Positions 52,250 through 64,000 of a stretch of 64,000 nucleotides of DNA are shown here, one piece after another; the first letter of the stretch is position 1; every line of letters begins with the position of its first letter. Under the pieces are notes generated by a model, which was given only the letters and a program-made list of their open reading frames with translations, was not told the origin of the DNA and ran no database searches. A program made the translations under genes and the position numbers. The stretch is from Pomphorhynchus laevis (lineage: Eukaryota > Acanthocephala > Palaeacanthocephala > Echinorhynchida > Pomphorhynchidae), in assembly GCA_012934845.2 (NCBI GenBank), contig WNNJ02000618.1, forward strand, positions 1 through 64,000, given 5' to 3'.

Positions 52250-53070
52250 CCTATATCTTTATCTAGAATAAATATATGCTTATCCTCCTTCTACTTATAC
52301 ACAAAAATCTTTGGTCATTCAAGTTGTTTCTTTACTTAATGTTTAACTTTTTCATTCGTATTAGCTCTATTTCTCCTGTTTGGAAATCCGCCATAGTTCG
52401 ACCACTACTCAAGAATCCTTCCCTTGATCTCTTACTGCCTTCCTCATATTGCCCTACCTATAACTTTTTAACTGTTTCCAAACTTATTGAACGTCTCGTA
52501 TTGAACCAGATTAACATATATCTCTTCGTACAAACTCTATCCTCTTTTCCAATATGCTTTCCTATCCCACCACTCGATTGAGTTGTCCTGCCACACAGCT
52601 TTCTCTAACTTACTTCTTGTTCGCGATAATATATTCTGCAGTATCGTTATTTCATCGACCTTTATTATGCATTGTTGACCATTTCATCATCCTTAATCGT
52701 CTTCGCCACAACTATGGTTTTCCTTCTGATACTGTATCCTGGTACTCCTCTTATATCTCTGAACGATCTTTCCATGTCTATTCCAATTAGTCTTTCTCTA
52801 CACCTTCCTATCTCTCCTGTGGCGTTCCTCAAGGATCTTTGCTCTGACCAATTATTTTCTCTCTGCTCCTTGGTGAACCCTTCGTCATTACATGTGACCA
52901 TAACTTCTGCATCATATAATATGCTGATGATAGTCACCTTTACTCACATTCTCTTGCTCATCTTTTCGATGATCTATTCGCCTTTACAAATTCTCTTCTC
53001 TCAATTTCCAACTATCTTTTCTCGCTTCGTTTGTATCTTAGCCATTCCAAATATATCACCTTATAGTGTT
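52250..53070 (+). mobile_element. CR1/Jockey-like LINE, continuation after gypsy insertion
   Basis: Plus-strand RT pieces: ISPVWKSAIVRPLLKNPSLD, FLTVSKLIERLVLNQIN, VDHFIILNRLRHNYGFPSDT (after the first catalytic aspartate region) and WYSSYISERSF. They belong to the same family as 53083-55010 and 62396-63480. Several frameshifts. Confidence 0.75.
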
Positions 53071-53082
53071 TTTTATTTATTT

Positions 53083-55010
53083 ATTTAACGTAGCAAATAC
53101 GTGCCAGCTGCACGGTTACAAGTCCACTAAGGGTTATCCCTTAGTTTGAAGGGTTATCCCTTGTTTCCTTTCTGTCTCTCTTTCTTAATTCGACCGCTCT
53201 TCCTATTGTTGGCATTTCGTTTTCTTGGAAGTTCACTTAGACAACTGTCTTTCTATCGATCTTTTCGTTCCCGAGGAGGTAAATACGGAGGCGGCATTTG
53301 AATGCAATAAAGGAGAAAGCGCGGAGGACGTCGAGTGAGAGCTGATTCCAGGCGAGTAGGGCGGCGACGAGGAAGGAGCGGAGACCGTATTTGTTAGAGT
53401 AATTGGGAACGTGGATTATGACGGGCACGCAGAGATAGTGAGGTGGGCTACTGTCGTCTAAGAAAGGGAGGTGAATGAACGACGGCGAGCCGACAGCGAT
53501 GAGACGAAAAGTGACGATAAGAAGGCGGGATTGTATGCAGATGTGGATGGTAGGCCAGGAGAGTTGGGCAAGATATGTGGATGTGTGATCAAAGTGACAG
53601 AGACGTAGGAGCATTCGAACGTCGGAGTTGATGATGCGTTGTAGGGGTAGGATGATGGATTTAAGAGAATTGGCGAAAAGGCTGAGGCAGTAATCGATAT
53701 TAGGGGAGATAAGCGATGAAAGAAGAGACGTACAGGAACGGAAGTCGATAAGGGGGCGGATACGGCGGATGTCACCGAGAATTAACTTAGACGAGCGGAC
53801 ATTGTCGCGGACGAAGGGTTTAAGGGAAATGTTATCATCAAAATAAAGCCTAAGAAACTGAGATTGTGGACTATGGGGATTATTGATGATGCAAAAGATA
53901 CAGGGGAAGGAGATATGTTAAGTTGACGGGGGACGATCCACATTATTTTAGACTTTCTTGGTTTAGAACGAGACTAAGATGGGAGAGACGTTTGTAGATA
54001 GAAGAAAGACAATCGGATGCAGAAATTGCGATATAGTGTATGCGACGTTCGGGTGCATGAGCATATGTGAGGATGTCATCGGCATATTGCATGGCGTTAA
54101 AGGAGTAACATTTGAAACTGGAGAGACATCGCCGAGTAGAAGAGCGAAAAACAGGGTCCTAAGACTGAAGCTTGTGGAACCCCGCAGAAAATAGGGTGAG
54201 AGGAGATTATGATGAATTAGTACAGACGCGAAAAGAACGGTCGGATAGATATGAGGCAAACCATGTGTGGTGGAGGAAGAAAAGCCGTAATCATAATGAA
54301 GGTAGGAAAGGAGGATGGAGTGGTCGACAATGTCGAAGGCGAATGAGAGGTCGAGGGAGATTAGAACACTATATATAACCTTGTCACGAGAAATGAGTAG
54401 GTCGTTGTAAACTTTCATGCAGGCGATTTCTGTGGAGTGATTAGAGCGGAAATCGAATTAGAAAGGAGGGTACAGATTAGATGAAGTGAGATAAACGTTG
54501 ATCTCTTTTAAGATAAGGCGCTCTAAGAGCTTGGAAAGAGTAGGGAGTAGTGAAATGGGACGATAGCTAGAAGGAAGTGAGAGGACGAGCGATTGTTTTT
54601 TAAGGAGGGGACGAACGATAGCGGATTTTTAATGTAAAGGAAAGATAATACTGCGGATGAACGAGTTAAACAATGTTGTGAGAAAAGGGAATATCGATAA
54701 GCATTTGGATTTAAGTATGTGGGTAGGCAGGGGATCCGCAGGTGAGGTTTTGTTGAGCAAGGACATGATGACATATGATACTTCGGTAGGTGAGACAGGG
54801 AGAAGATGAAAGAGTTCCGAGAGGGTGAGGCTAGGCGGGGCAGGTTGGGATATGATGGAGACCGGGGTGTGCGAGAGCAACGTGGATACTTTGGTCTGGA
54901 GAAACGACGAATAATCATGGGGATTTATAGGATAAAGCGGCATCTTCTGATACACGACGACTACGAAAAGCTTTATCGCGTTGAATTTGGATATCTTTAA
55001 TAAATGGAGT
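53083..55010 (-). mobile_element. CR1/Jockey-like LINE, minus-strand copy
   Basis: Minus-strand frames in order: SELFHLLPVSPTEVSYVIMS (54.8 kb), the YSVLISLDLSFAFDIVDHSI box (54.35 kb), GDVSPVSN and an NMPMTSSHMLMH region where YADD is decayed (54.1 kb), FDHTSTYLAQLSWPTIHICI and LLAWNQLSLDVLRAFSFIAF (53.3 kb). It ends in (TAAA)n near 53083-53095, preceded by the GTGCAGCTGGCACGTATTTG tail also seen at 63450. It faces the previous copy tail to tail. Several frameshifts and stops. Confidence 0.82.
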
Positions 55011-55059
55011 TATCCGGCATCGATCATCATCATACACCCTTACTCTTCTTTGCGGTAAA

Positions 55060-55395
55060 AATAACTGTTGCCCACTTTAATGTGCTCTCAATCAATAGCA
55101 GATCATCACTAAAACTGACTCTCTCCCACTCGATATCCCTCAAAACACCAACAACTGAAAAAAAACTGTTTTAAAATGAGCCTCACTTTTTTTACTTTTT
55201 TGATTTTGTGTGGTACAATCATAATGATACCATGATCTGATGTAAAAAGAGGACTGCAAATTCTTGCAGGTGATTGATGAGCTTTTACATTTGTGTAGAC
55301 TGAGTCAAGCTTTGCACTGCCTCTGGTTGGAAAATTAATTATCTGCATCGTATTATGCATTAAGGCCACCTTATCTATATTCAAGTGATTGACAT
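55060..55395. mobile_element. LINE endonuclease scraps
   Basis: On the plus strand (55066-55110) VAHFNVLSINSRSSLK resembles an APE-type endonuclease start. On the minus strand (55390-55190) MQIINFPTRGSAKLDSVYTN and FTSDHGIIMI match the endonuclease C-terminus. They come from different copies. Confidence 0.6.
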
Positions 55396-56735
55396 CATCC
55401 TCAAGTAAAAAATTTGAAACTTCATCATATGCAGACGATGCAAACTTTGTCGGTCCTAGCGATGATTTATCTAGAGGCTGGGAAATACTAAAAACAATAG
55501 GCCCAAAATTTGGATATTGCGTTAATCCATTAAAGACACAGCTGCTAATACACAAACAACATGAATTTGACACTAGCAACTTCACTGGCTTTAAAATAAG
55601 TGAGCGTGCTATCGAAGTACTCGGAACTCCCATTGGAGCAGAAGCTGATGTTTTGGATATTATAAAAAACAGGGTAACATCCTGGGCATCCACACTTGAA
55701 AGATTAGTTGAAGTTAGTAAAATTGATCGACATACTGATTATTCCGGCTTAATACACTCTGTCCAATGGAAATGAATATATACTTACAGAACAGTACCAA
55801 TGTGCACGGATGTCACTAGATGTCTGAAAACCTATTGTAGAGCGGTTTTATTGAGTCAATCACATAAGCGAAAATTGAACAAGCACATAAAGAATTATTA
55901 ACTCTACCGTTCAAGTTAGGGGGCATTGGGTTAGTTGATCCGGAATACATCGCTGACTTGGAGTACGATTGTTTTCGTTGAATGTACTAAACCTATCGAG
56001 ACGGATATACGGGAGAAAACCTGAGAGATGTTCAAACTCAAATAGCTAGAAACATTTCGTGCATGAGATTAAACGTAGCCAAATCGAGGAAAGAATTAAT
56101 ACTAAAATCGCTACCAGCGGATTACTTTAAGATATTGGCACATGCTAGTTACAAGGGAGCTTCATCGTAGCTATCTTCCCTACCTCTACGTCATGGGGGT
56201 TTCGGCTTACAAACAATGAGTTTAGCGATTTATTAGCAAGTCGCTATGGATGGTCTTTACGAGCATTAATAAATAAAAAATGCATATGTTCTTCAGAAAT
56301 GACTATCAATCATGCATTTTCGTGCAAGACTGGAGCGTTACCATCTATCAGGCATAATGAAGTAAGGGATATATTTTCTCACCTCTTAAGCGGGATATGC
56401 AGTGGCGTGGAGGTTGAACCAGTATTAGCATCCGTACCATCTGATTTTCATTTTAATAACAATAGCACAAGCGTATCGAAAGAAGCGCGTCCGGATGTTG
56501 TATGTAGTGGACTGTCTGGAAGCCGGTTTGAGCGGACATTTTTGGATGTCGCGATATTTAATATGCATGCTCCCTCTAACTCCCGAACTGAGTGTAAGTC
56601 TGACTTTGAATACAATGAAAAACAGAAAATATCGAAGTATGGAGAGCGAATTTCAAGTTTAGAACAGGCGCATTTCAGTCCGTTAATTTTTGTCTTCAGG
56701 AGGATCAAGTCAGGAATCTAATAGGATAATTATTA
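55395..56735 (+). mobile_element. LINE with restriction-like endonuclease, second copy
   Basis: 5'-truncated at the catalytic RT box: SYADDANFVGPSDDLSRGWE, then GPKFGYCVNPLKTQLLI, IEVLGTPIGAE, a PLRHGGFGLQTMSLA-like thumb, the zinc/RHNEV segment (MTINHAFSCKTGALPSIRHN) and the nuclease block (RPDVVCSGLSGSRFERTFLD). It is homologous to 18787-20975 but clearly diverged, and here the PD aspartate is kept. The middle part (55775-56300) is broken by stops and shifts. Confidence 0.78.
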
Positions 56736-56840
56736 TACATTCAACAACATACGAGCATTAGCTCAAATAGCTGGCTCACAATAAGTTCGTAAATAAATTA
56801 ATTAGTTATTAAAATAAGGAAATGCAACACGAAACATTGC

Positions 56841-58977
56841 TTAATCCATTCGTAGTCTTCTTTTAAAAGTATTAAGTGAACTGCATCCAACGGTGTCTGC
56901 ATCAAGGTTGTTCCAAAGCTCAACAATTCTTCTATCAAATTGCATCGCGCCCAATTTCTGTACTCTGTTTCTTCGAATAGTTAAAGAATGACCGCGAAGA
57001 ACATTTGAACCACGTAGTTGAACCCTACTCCGAAGAGGGTGATGAGGACGTTGGAATAAATTCCAAACAAGGCACATATCCATGTACCGACGGGTCCATG
57101 TGACGGTCTCAAGTCCTAATGATATCAGTCTGTCTTCATAAGGCAGCGACGCTAACGTTGGTGCTAGCTTTGTTGCCCTGCGAAGTACCCTCTCTGATTT
57201 CTTATGTTCATGCACAGTACGTGGGTATACAACCGGAGCTGCATATAAAAGTCTACTCAATACATGTGCAAAAATCAGAGGCCGAAGAGAAGTCGGATTA
57301 ACGCTAACAAACGCGCGTCGAATCATATCTATCATTTTATTGGAGTTGGCACAAGCTTGATCAGTGTGCTTTTTAGTTGATAAATTAGAGGTAACCCATA
57401 CTCCTAAATCTTTGTAACTATCGACACTTTCCACAATACAGCCCTTATATGTGTAACAAGCTGATGTTAATTGCTTGCGAGCATTACTAACAATACGCAT
57501 GTGTTTGCATTTCGAAACATTTATCACGAGCTTGTTAGACGCCGCCCACAACTCCACATTATCTATGTCAGTTTGCAAATTATCAACATCCTCACATGAA
57601 TGAATGGGCCTCCATATTTTTAAGTCATCTGCATACAAACATGATCGAGGGCGAATGCACCCGGGCAAATCGTTAACATAAATGCTGAATAAAAGCGGAC
57701 CCAAAACTGAACCTTGAGGTACTCCAATATGACTCTCTAGACACAGACAATGACCAATCTACAAGTACTCGAAAGCAACGATCACGAAGAAATTCTCTAA
57801 TCCAATCAACCATTATGTTTGGGAGTCCAGTATTGACAAGTTTCTGAAGTAGACCATGATCTACTCTATCAAAAGCTTTAGAAAAGTCGAAGAATATAAT
57901 GTCTGTATCGGTATAGTGTGTCTTATTCGCTGTCCAATCAAGATGAGCATCAAGCAAATTTGAAACAGTTAAATAACCCTCCCGAAATCCGTGCTGATTA
58001 GGGACTAAAATTTTTCCTACACGAAAAAACTCAAACATGTAGCGACGCACAAACCTCTCCAACACTCTACAGCAAATACAGGTAATGCTCACCGGCCTAT
58101 AATTCTCGACGGAAGAGCGATCTCCCTTCTTGAAGTAGGGAAGAACAATTGACTGCTTCCACACATTAGGAAGAGATCTTTCTAAGATTGACTGGCGAAA
58201 AATTGCACAGAAAGGAACGCAAATTGAGTCTGCTAATCTGCGCAGATAAACAGAAGGTAGTAAGTCACAACCGCTTGAATTATTTGCTTTTAGACGGCGT
58301 AATTCGGAATAGACTTTAGCTGGCGTTATCAAATTGTCAAGGTCCAACTCAAGACACGTGTCAGAGTAAGTGTTCAGCACACTAGATTCCATACAAAAAG
58401 TTTCATGTTCATTTGCGGGCTCTACTGAAGTGCAATAGTATGCCGCAAACTCTTCAGCTAGGTCATTCGCTGAAATGTCATAGAAGTAGTGACAAATCGA
58501 AGAATCAACAGCTCCCCTACTTGATAGGTACTGAAAAAGGACCTTTAAATCGTATTTACACTTGTTAGCTAATGCATTCTCAAATGCACACCGCTTCTTT
58601 CTCTTCAATGAATTGAATAAATTTCTTGCCTGTTTAAAAACATCATAACTACACTCCCCAACTTTGTAGCGATTGAAGATCAAATTACGAGTCCTCAATG
58701 TTAAACGTAACTCAGAATCGAACCAGGGAGTATCTTTTCGACGTGTCCTACTTCTAAGTGGAGAGAATAAAATAAGCAGCGACTCTAAGGTTCTCTGAAA
58801 GTAATTCCACGCGCCGTGTACTCCAACAACAGCGGGATCTGGCCAGGAAGCTGTTGAAAGTATTGACTGAATTGCACCTGTGTTGGTTTTGAAAGCATTA
58901 ACCACGTGATTTTCACGCGGACCACGAGTTTCTTCTTGAAACCTTAACCTAATGATCACTACGCAATGATCAGACAT
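56841..58977 (-). pseudogene. LINE ORF2: endonuclease end, RT and C-terminal domain
   Basis: Frame one (58977-57673) has TPWFDSELRLTLRTRN, LPNVWKQSIVLPYFKKGDRS, NYRPVSITCICCRVLERFV, NQHGFREGYLTVSNLLDAHL and IIFFDFSKAFDRVDHGLLQK. Frame two (57704-56841) has GPLLFSIYVNDLPG, CLYADDLKIWRPI (the catalytic YADD), LVINVSKCKHM, YKDLGVWVTSNLS and a C-terminal RRYMDMCLVWNLFQRPHHPL. Together they make a nearly complete RT with a single frameshift around 57690-57720. The RT style (KGDRS..NYRPVS, FSKAFDRVDH, YADDLK) is CR1/Jockey-like. Confidence 0.87.
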
Positions 58978-60580
58978 ACCGATCGGGGCATCATAACGGA
59001 TAGCGTTAATAATCTCACTGTTCGAAGATAAACATACATCTAATAGAGATCTACTGTCACTAGCAAAACGAGTGCAATTTTGGACATGCTGAGTTAAACC
59101 ACAATAGATGATACACTCCGGAAGGTCATAGGAAGCATGGTCACAAGTAGGAAAAGCCGTATACGAATTTCAATCAACCGAAGGCATATTCAAGTCACCA
59201 AGTATTAAAACATTGGAGGTACCTTTAGAATAAGGCACCTTTCACCCTTCACACATCCTAATAACCTGGACACTAAACCATTTAGACTCTGATAGGCAGA
59301 GTAGACGAGCCCGTTTCGAGTACAGAATGCACGCGAGGCGACATGACTAGTGGGCTCCAACTTAGCCGAGTGCGTCGCTTCACAATCTGAAAATTTTTCA
59401 CATAGAGATTTGTTTCTCCTTTAGCAACACGAGATGCTAGTTCCTCTTTAACCTTCGATAATTTTTTTCGTTCTGATACATCAAGATCTTTCAGCAGTCG
59501 AATATTAGACCCTTTGAGACGGAACGAGTTTCGCAACATTAGGTTGCATGAAGTTGGTTATGGAAGACAGCTTTGAGTAGTCGGGGTTTATTATTTAAAG
59601 CATTACGCTTACCTAGGCGGAAAAGAGCGACAAGTTAAACTTTTTGGACTGTCTCAATGTCACAGGAGCCAAGTACATGTACCAGAATAGACCTCAAACT
59701 CTGAATGCCGTCATTCAGTCGTGCTTGCGCATTCTCGAAGATAGACTCGGGCACATTAGCTAGAATAACTGAGCATCCTCTATTATATATACGCTTATTT
59801 GAGATCACCCTATCAAGACCATCACAGGACACAGCAGATTGTGTATCTGTACATACACGTAATCTGGGTATTTGAGTACCCTTTTTAACAATATTCCGCA
59901 AGCTAGATAAGTTTGTCTGGGTATGTGAATCATGAGACTCAAAGAACTTGACGGTGACATCAAGGTGACGTGTGCGTTGCCCGAGGAAACGCACTGACCA
60001 TCTTTGTTTGAGATAGTACGAAATGTCGCATTGTGAGCATTCGACATCGGTGTATCACTTTGTGAAATCGCTTTATCAGACAGAATATATTTCGAGACTT
60101 CGTCATACGGTCTTGACACTGAATTTGGAGTTGAATAGGAAGAACGCAAATATCCTCACATCCAAATACGGGATGTTACAGGTCCATCGCTGCCGACATG
60201 AGGGCCAGTTGTTCGAATTCGGTTGTCAATATGTAAAGCAATATCGGGAGAAGAACGATCAACGACAACGCAGGTAGTCCTATCGTTCGTGGTCTGTCAT
60301 ATTTTAGGGACTGTATTTTCAGCAATTTGTTGCAATTTGCGATCGTTTGTATTCTCATCAAGGGGAATAACGCAGGCAGTCGTATCATCTCCAACCTGCG
60401 CATCCACAGGAACTATATTTTTAAGAGGATGTTGAGCTTTGAAAGAGGATATTTTATCGTCCATGAGAAGGATTCGACTGAGAGATTGGTTATGTGTTCT
60501 ACAAATTCGACCAAACGTCTTCTCAAAACATTAAGCTCCTTCACAGCACAAAAGCCACATAAATAAGCATCATCGGAATT

Positions 60581-60625
60581 CTTTTTTAACTTGCTCATAC
60601 AAATAGTATGAGCAAGTTAAAAAAG
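60581..60625. repeat. 20-bp arm palindrome between head-to-head LINEs
   Basis: Arms CTTTTTTAACTTGCTCATAC and GTATGAGCAAGTTAAAAAAG are exact complements with a 5-nt loop. Each reads MSKLKK outward; a third partial copy (GTGAGCAAGTT) follows. Confidence 0.9.
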
Positions 60626-60828
60626 GTGAGCAAGTTATAAATTTATCTCAAATTCGAACACTGGACTTGGGCAGATGTACACTCATCAATTATGCTTACG
60701 TTTAGAGATACGGTGTTTACATTATACTTCTTAGCTTTAAGCTTCGATGTTTTTCGTGTCATTGTGTTTTGATCCGCTGGCAAGCTGTTTTGTAAACAAT
60801 CCAACTGTAATCTTAATGTTTCATATCC

Positions 60829-62368
60829 TAGTTTAGACATAGCTAATTTGATAACTCCTGAGAAAGTCTTAGCTGAACTGCATCGTCTTAAAGAGACAAA
60901 CTCCAAAGGTGTTGATTTGTTACCTTCGATATATCTTCGTCGAATAGCAGACATAATATATATACCACTTTGTAACATATTTCGACAATCTATTATTGAT
61001 ACGACTCTTCCAAAAGATTGGAAACAATCGATTATTCACCCCATCTTCAAAAAGGGTGATAGATCTTCAGTAGACAATTACAGTCCAGTAAGTATTACTT
61101 GCTTATGTTGTAGAATGTTAGAGCGAATTATACATGGTTATATGGTCAAGTTTTATAGTGAGAATAATGTTATAGCTTCTGAGCAACATCGTTTCCGTAA
61201 GGGTTATTCGACAGTTACTAATCTACTCGCAGCCCATCTTGATTGGTCAGCTAATAAACCGTATCCATTGCTACTGACATCATATTCTTCGATTTCTCTA
61301 AGGCATTTGACAGAGTAGACCATAGATTCATCCTAAATCAACTAGAGAAAACTGAGATTCCATTTTTGCTTGTTAGATGGATTGCATCGTTTTTAAGCAA
61401 TCGTAGTTATTGTGTGCATGTAGATAATTTTTACTCTTCTTCGCAGCCATGCAATATAGGGGTGCCTCAAGGTTCAGTATTGGGTCCATTGTTATTTAGT
61501 GTCTACATCAACGATCTCCCGGAATTTATTGATTCTCGGATGCTTTTATATGCAGACGATTTGAAAATCTGGCGGGCAATTTGTTCACCCAATGATATAG
61601 TTAAACTGCAACGGGATATCGATAGGTCGAAAATTAGGCTCTGCACAATAGGTTGATTGTAAATATATCAAAATGCAAACATTTACGTGTTTGCGGCGGA
61701 AATGCTCAATCTTTAGCTAATTATAGCTTTCAAAGCAGTGATATAGAACGAGTGAACAAATATAAGGACTTGGGAGTGTGGATAAACAGTGATTTGAGTA
61801 CCGTCACACATACTGAACATGCTTGTTCAAATGCGTTTGGGATAATCGGTCAACTTCGACGCACTTTCATTGCACTCAATCAATTTGCCCTACGTCCGCT
61901 AATCTTTGCTCATGTGTTGAGCCGTCTTCTATATGCTGCGCCGTGTGTGTATCCCCAAAATTCAAAAGAACATATTAGTTCAGAGAGGGTACTTCATAGA
62001 GCTACCAAGCTAGCACCGCAACTGAAATTTTTGTCGTACCCTGATCGATTAAAAGCACTTAGACTTGAGACTGTCACGTGGACCCGCCGATACATCGATA
62101 TGAGTATGGTATAGCAAATTCTTAATGATTGGGATCACCACTTCGAGATTGTCTTCATTTGCGCTCATCCAATATCCTCCGAGGCCATGGTTTAACCCTG
62201 CGACGTGAAAGGATAAGAAAATCACGAGCTGTCCAATTTGATCGGCGAGTTGTATCTCTGTGGAATAGGCTTGGAGAGTCAACAGTGTGCAGTAGCAATA
62301 TCAACGAATTCAAAAAGAAATTACGGATAGAGGATGCCATGGGGAAAGCTGCTTTCCCGTATTTGTGA
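60829..62368 (+). mobile_element. CR1/Jockey-like LINE, plus-strand copy
   Basis: Starts at LDIANLITPEKVLAELHRLK, homologous to LDLDNLITPAKVYSELRRLK of the minus copy. Continues with WKQSIIHPIFKKGDRSSVDN, SPVSITCLCCRMLERII, LLAAHLDWSANK, a shift, FDFSKAFDRV-like sequence, GVPQGSVLGPLLFSVYINDL, LLYADDLKIWRAI, and a C-terminus ending KLRIEDAMGKAAFPYL. Frameshifts lie near 61262, 61650 and 62110. About one residue in three differs from the minus copy, so this is a related but distinct subfamily. Confidence 0.87.
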
Positions 62369-62395
62369 TACTTTTATTATTTTCTATTTTTTCTG

Positions 62396-63480
62396 CAGTG
62401 AACCAGCCAATTAACCGTTCCTTTCGCGTCTGTTCTAATTCGTCATCCTCCCCTCCCATCCCTATTTTTTGCGGGGTTCCACAAGGTTCAGTCCTAGGTC
62501 CCCTGCTTTTCTCTCTTTTGCTTGGCGATCTCTCTCCATTTATCAAACCTTACTCCTTTAACGTCATGCAATACGCCGATGACATTCTAATCTATGCTCA
62601 TGCACCCGCACATCGCATACACGATATCGGCATTTCTGCCTCCAACTGTCTTTCTTCTATCTACAAACGTCTCTCCAATCTCCATCTCGTTCTGAACGCC
62701 GAAAAGTCCAAAATAATGTGGATCCTTCCCCGTAAACTAAGCATAATTCCTCCCATTGTATCTTTTGCCTCATCGATCATCCCTATAGTCCACAATCTCA
62801 CTTTCTTAGGCTTCCATTTCGATGATCACCTTTCCCTTAAACCCTTCGTCCGTGACAAGGTCCGCTCGTCTAACTTAATTCTTCGTGACATCCGCCGTAT
62901 CCGCCCCCTTATCGACTTCCGTTCTTGTATGTATCTTCTTTCATCGCTTCTTTTCCCTAAAATCGATTACTGCCTCAGTCTTTTCGCCAATTCTCCAAAA
63001 TCCATCATCCTACCCCTACAACGAATAATCAACACCGCCGTTCGAGTGCTCTTTCGTCTCCGTCGCTTCGACCACACATCCACATATTTTGCCCAACTCT
63101 CCTGGCCCACCATCCACATCCGCATCAAACTCCGCCTTCTTCTTGTTACTTTTCGTCTCATCGCTGTCGGCTCCCCATCATTCATCAACCTTCCTTTCTT
63201 AGACGATACTCGCCCCACCTCGCTATCGCTTCGTTCCTGTCATACCCTCTTACTCCACGTTCCTAATTACTCCAACAACTACGGTCTCCGATCCTTCCTC
63301 GTCGCCGCCTCACTCGCCTAGAATCAACTCCCTCTCGACGTCCGCCGCGCTCCCTCCTTTATCACATTCAAACACCTCCTCCGTTCACACCTTCTCGACA
63401 CCTGATTCACAGTTTTGTTTTGTTGTGGTCATGTAAGCGTGCGCTGGCACGCATTTGCCACGTTAAAATAAATCCTTTTT
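62396..63480 (+). mobile_element. CR1/Jockey-like LINE, 3' part, best-preserved copy
   Basis: A frame of about 309 codons (62396-63321): GVPQGSVLGPLLFSLLLGDL, NVMQYADDILIYAHAPAH (catalytic YADD), LVLNAEKSKIMWIL, LTFLGFHFDDHLSLKPF, LLFPKIDYCLSLFANSP, then FDHTSTYFAQLSWPTIHIRI. A single stop near 63320 precedes NQLPLDVRRAPSFITFKHL. The 3' tail has GCGTGCGCTGGCACGCATTT and AAAATAAATCC. It is the same family as 53083-55010 but less damaged, and 5'-truncated at the RT palm directly after the end of the previous LINE. Confidence 0.86.
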
Positions 63481-64000
63481 TTAATTAAGCCATGCTTTTA
63501 TGTGCTGTTGAAACATTAATAATTATCCAATTTGTGATGTATGCTATTTATTGTAATTTGCTAGAACACTTATGAACACCTATTAATTGAACGATTGTAT
63601 ATTATTTATTTTAAGTATTTAACAATCAAGACAATTTTGCTAGTGAAGCTAAGTAATATAATAAAGCAAATAGTGTCAAAATTAAGCTCAAAACGCGAAC
63701 TCCCATACCCTAAAATAAAAAAATATACGAGAAAATTTCATATGCCTTAGCTCGTGCTGCATCTGCCTGTTTAAGAGCGCCAGACTCTACATATGGAAAA
63801 CCTGTTCACGATCATTTTTAATCAACAGAAGAGATGTCACGAAAGCCGGAAGATTCGAATTAAAGAGAAATAACAGTGCTTATGTTTGGATTTTTGAATT
63901 ATTTACTTTTGGATTCATTCTTGTATGTTTTACGAAAATAAAATTTCTTCTTTAAAAAAATAATAATATTATTGTACCGAGTAAATTCAAGCAGAGAAGA
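63481..64000. other. Unassigned right end
   Basis: AT-rich with no recognised gene or repeat. A slightly GC-richer patch lies at about 63740-63860. Confidence 0.5.

Larger units (their letters stand above)
56841..60840 (-). mobile_element. CR1/Jockey-like LINE, long minus-strand copy
   Basis: ORF1 remnants lie at about 60840-59282, APE endonuclease C-terminus at about 59280-58980 (LGDLNMPS near 59200, then MSDHCVVI) and RT with its C-terminus at 58977-56841. The two large ORF2 frames overlap near 57690, so one frameshift splits an otherwise good ORF2. ORF1 has many breaks. It lies head to head with the copy at 60829-62368. Confidence 0.85.

Noticed and set aside
53979-54378. Plus-strand open frames rich in Arg/Gly
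   Set aside because: They are antisense shadows of the minus-strand LINE RT.
60023-60566. Plus-strand open frames upstream of the plus LINE
   Set aside because: Antisense to the ORF1 remnants of the minus LINE and without recognisable motifs.

Overview
This is a window of AT-rich animal nuclear DNA, very probably from an invertebrate. It carries two host genes that match animal families closely: dolichol kinase (4430-5860, minus) and the RING/ZnF-UBP protein BRAP2 (31574-33478, minus). Both read as single uninterrupted exons. A two-exon piece of an SLC5-type sodium-coupled transporter (46362-46577, minus) holds a 45-nt GT-AG intron. An RTE tail resembling those common in nematodes, together with the tiny intron, hints at a nematode or a similarly compact invertebrate, but I cannot assign the species.

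Most of the rest is retroelement sequence. The dominant family (1.8-2.8, 22.8-25.1, 26-28.4, 30.2-31.0, 35.8-37.0, 38.7-43.9 kb, both strands) is a Penelope-like element. Its GIY-YIG nuclease, with a CxC motif, lies upstream of the reverse transcriptase (RT), the permuted order of the Naiad/Chlamys group. Interspersed with it is a ~110-bp fold-back repeat present in about ten full or partial copies. Its plus strand reads AGAG-GAAA, stem III hairpin, U-rich NUH, stem I hairpin, CUGAUGA, CUCU, which is the order of a type II hammerhead ribozyme. This is the most interesting lead in the window.

Layout: 0-4.4 kb fold-back repeats, a palindromic MITE and a Penelope fragment; 4.4-5.9 kb DOLK; 6.2-6.6 kb RTE tail; 7.2-7.9 kb palindromic repeats; 8.4-12.3 kb a nearly whole Jockey/I-type LINE with a 14-bp target duplication; 12.8-15.2 kb fold-back repeats, microsatellite and a tRNA-like SINE unit that recurs inverted at 28.7-29.7 kb; 15.2-18.8 kb mostly blank with weak exon-like pieces; 18.8-21 kb a LINE with a restriction-enzyme-like endonuclease (RLE); 22.8-31 kb Penelope copies; 31.6-33.5 kb BRAP2; 33.7-46 kb fold-back repeats and Penelope/RTE/LINE fragments; 46.4 kb SLC5 exons; 47.2-55 kb a CR1/Jockey-like LINE interrupted by a Ty3/gypsy element (48206-52244), then a second convergent LINE copy; 55.4-56.7 kb a second RLE-type LINE; 56.8-62.4 kb two head-to-head LINE copies; 62.4-63.5 kb a third copy of the CR1/Jockey-like family.

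The two host genes sit as islands with short spacers in a nest of retroelements. Short perfect hairpins at repeat junctions suggest repeated fold-back template switching. There are no rRNA genes, CRISPR arrays or operons, and no functional tRNA gene that I can support.
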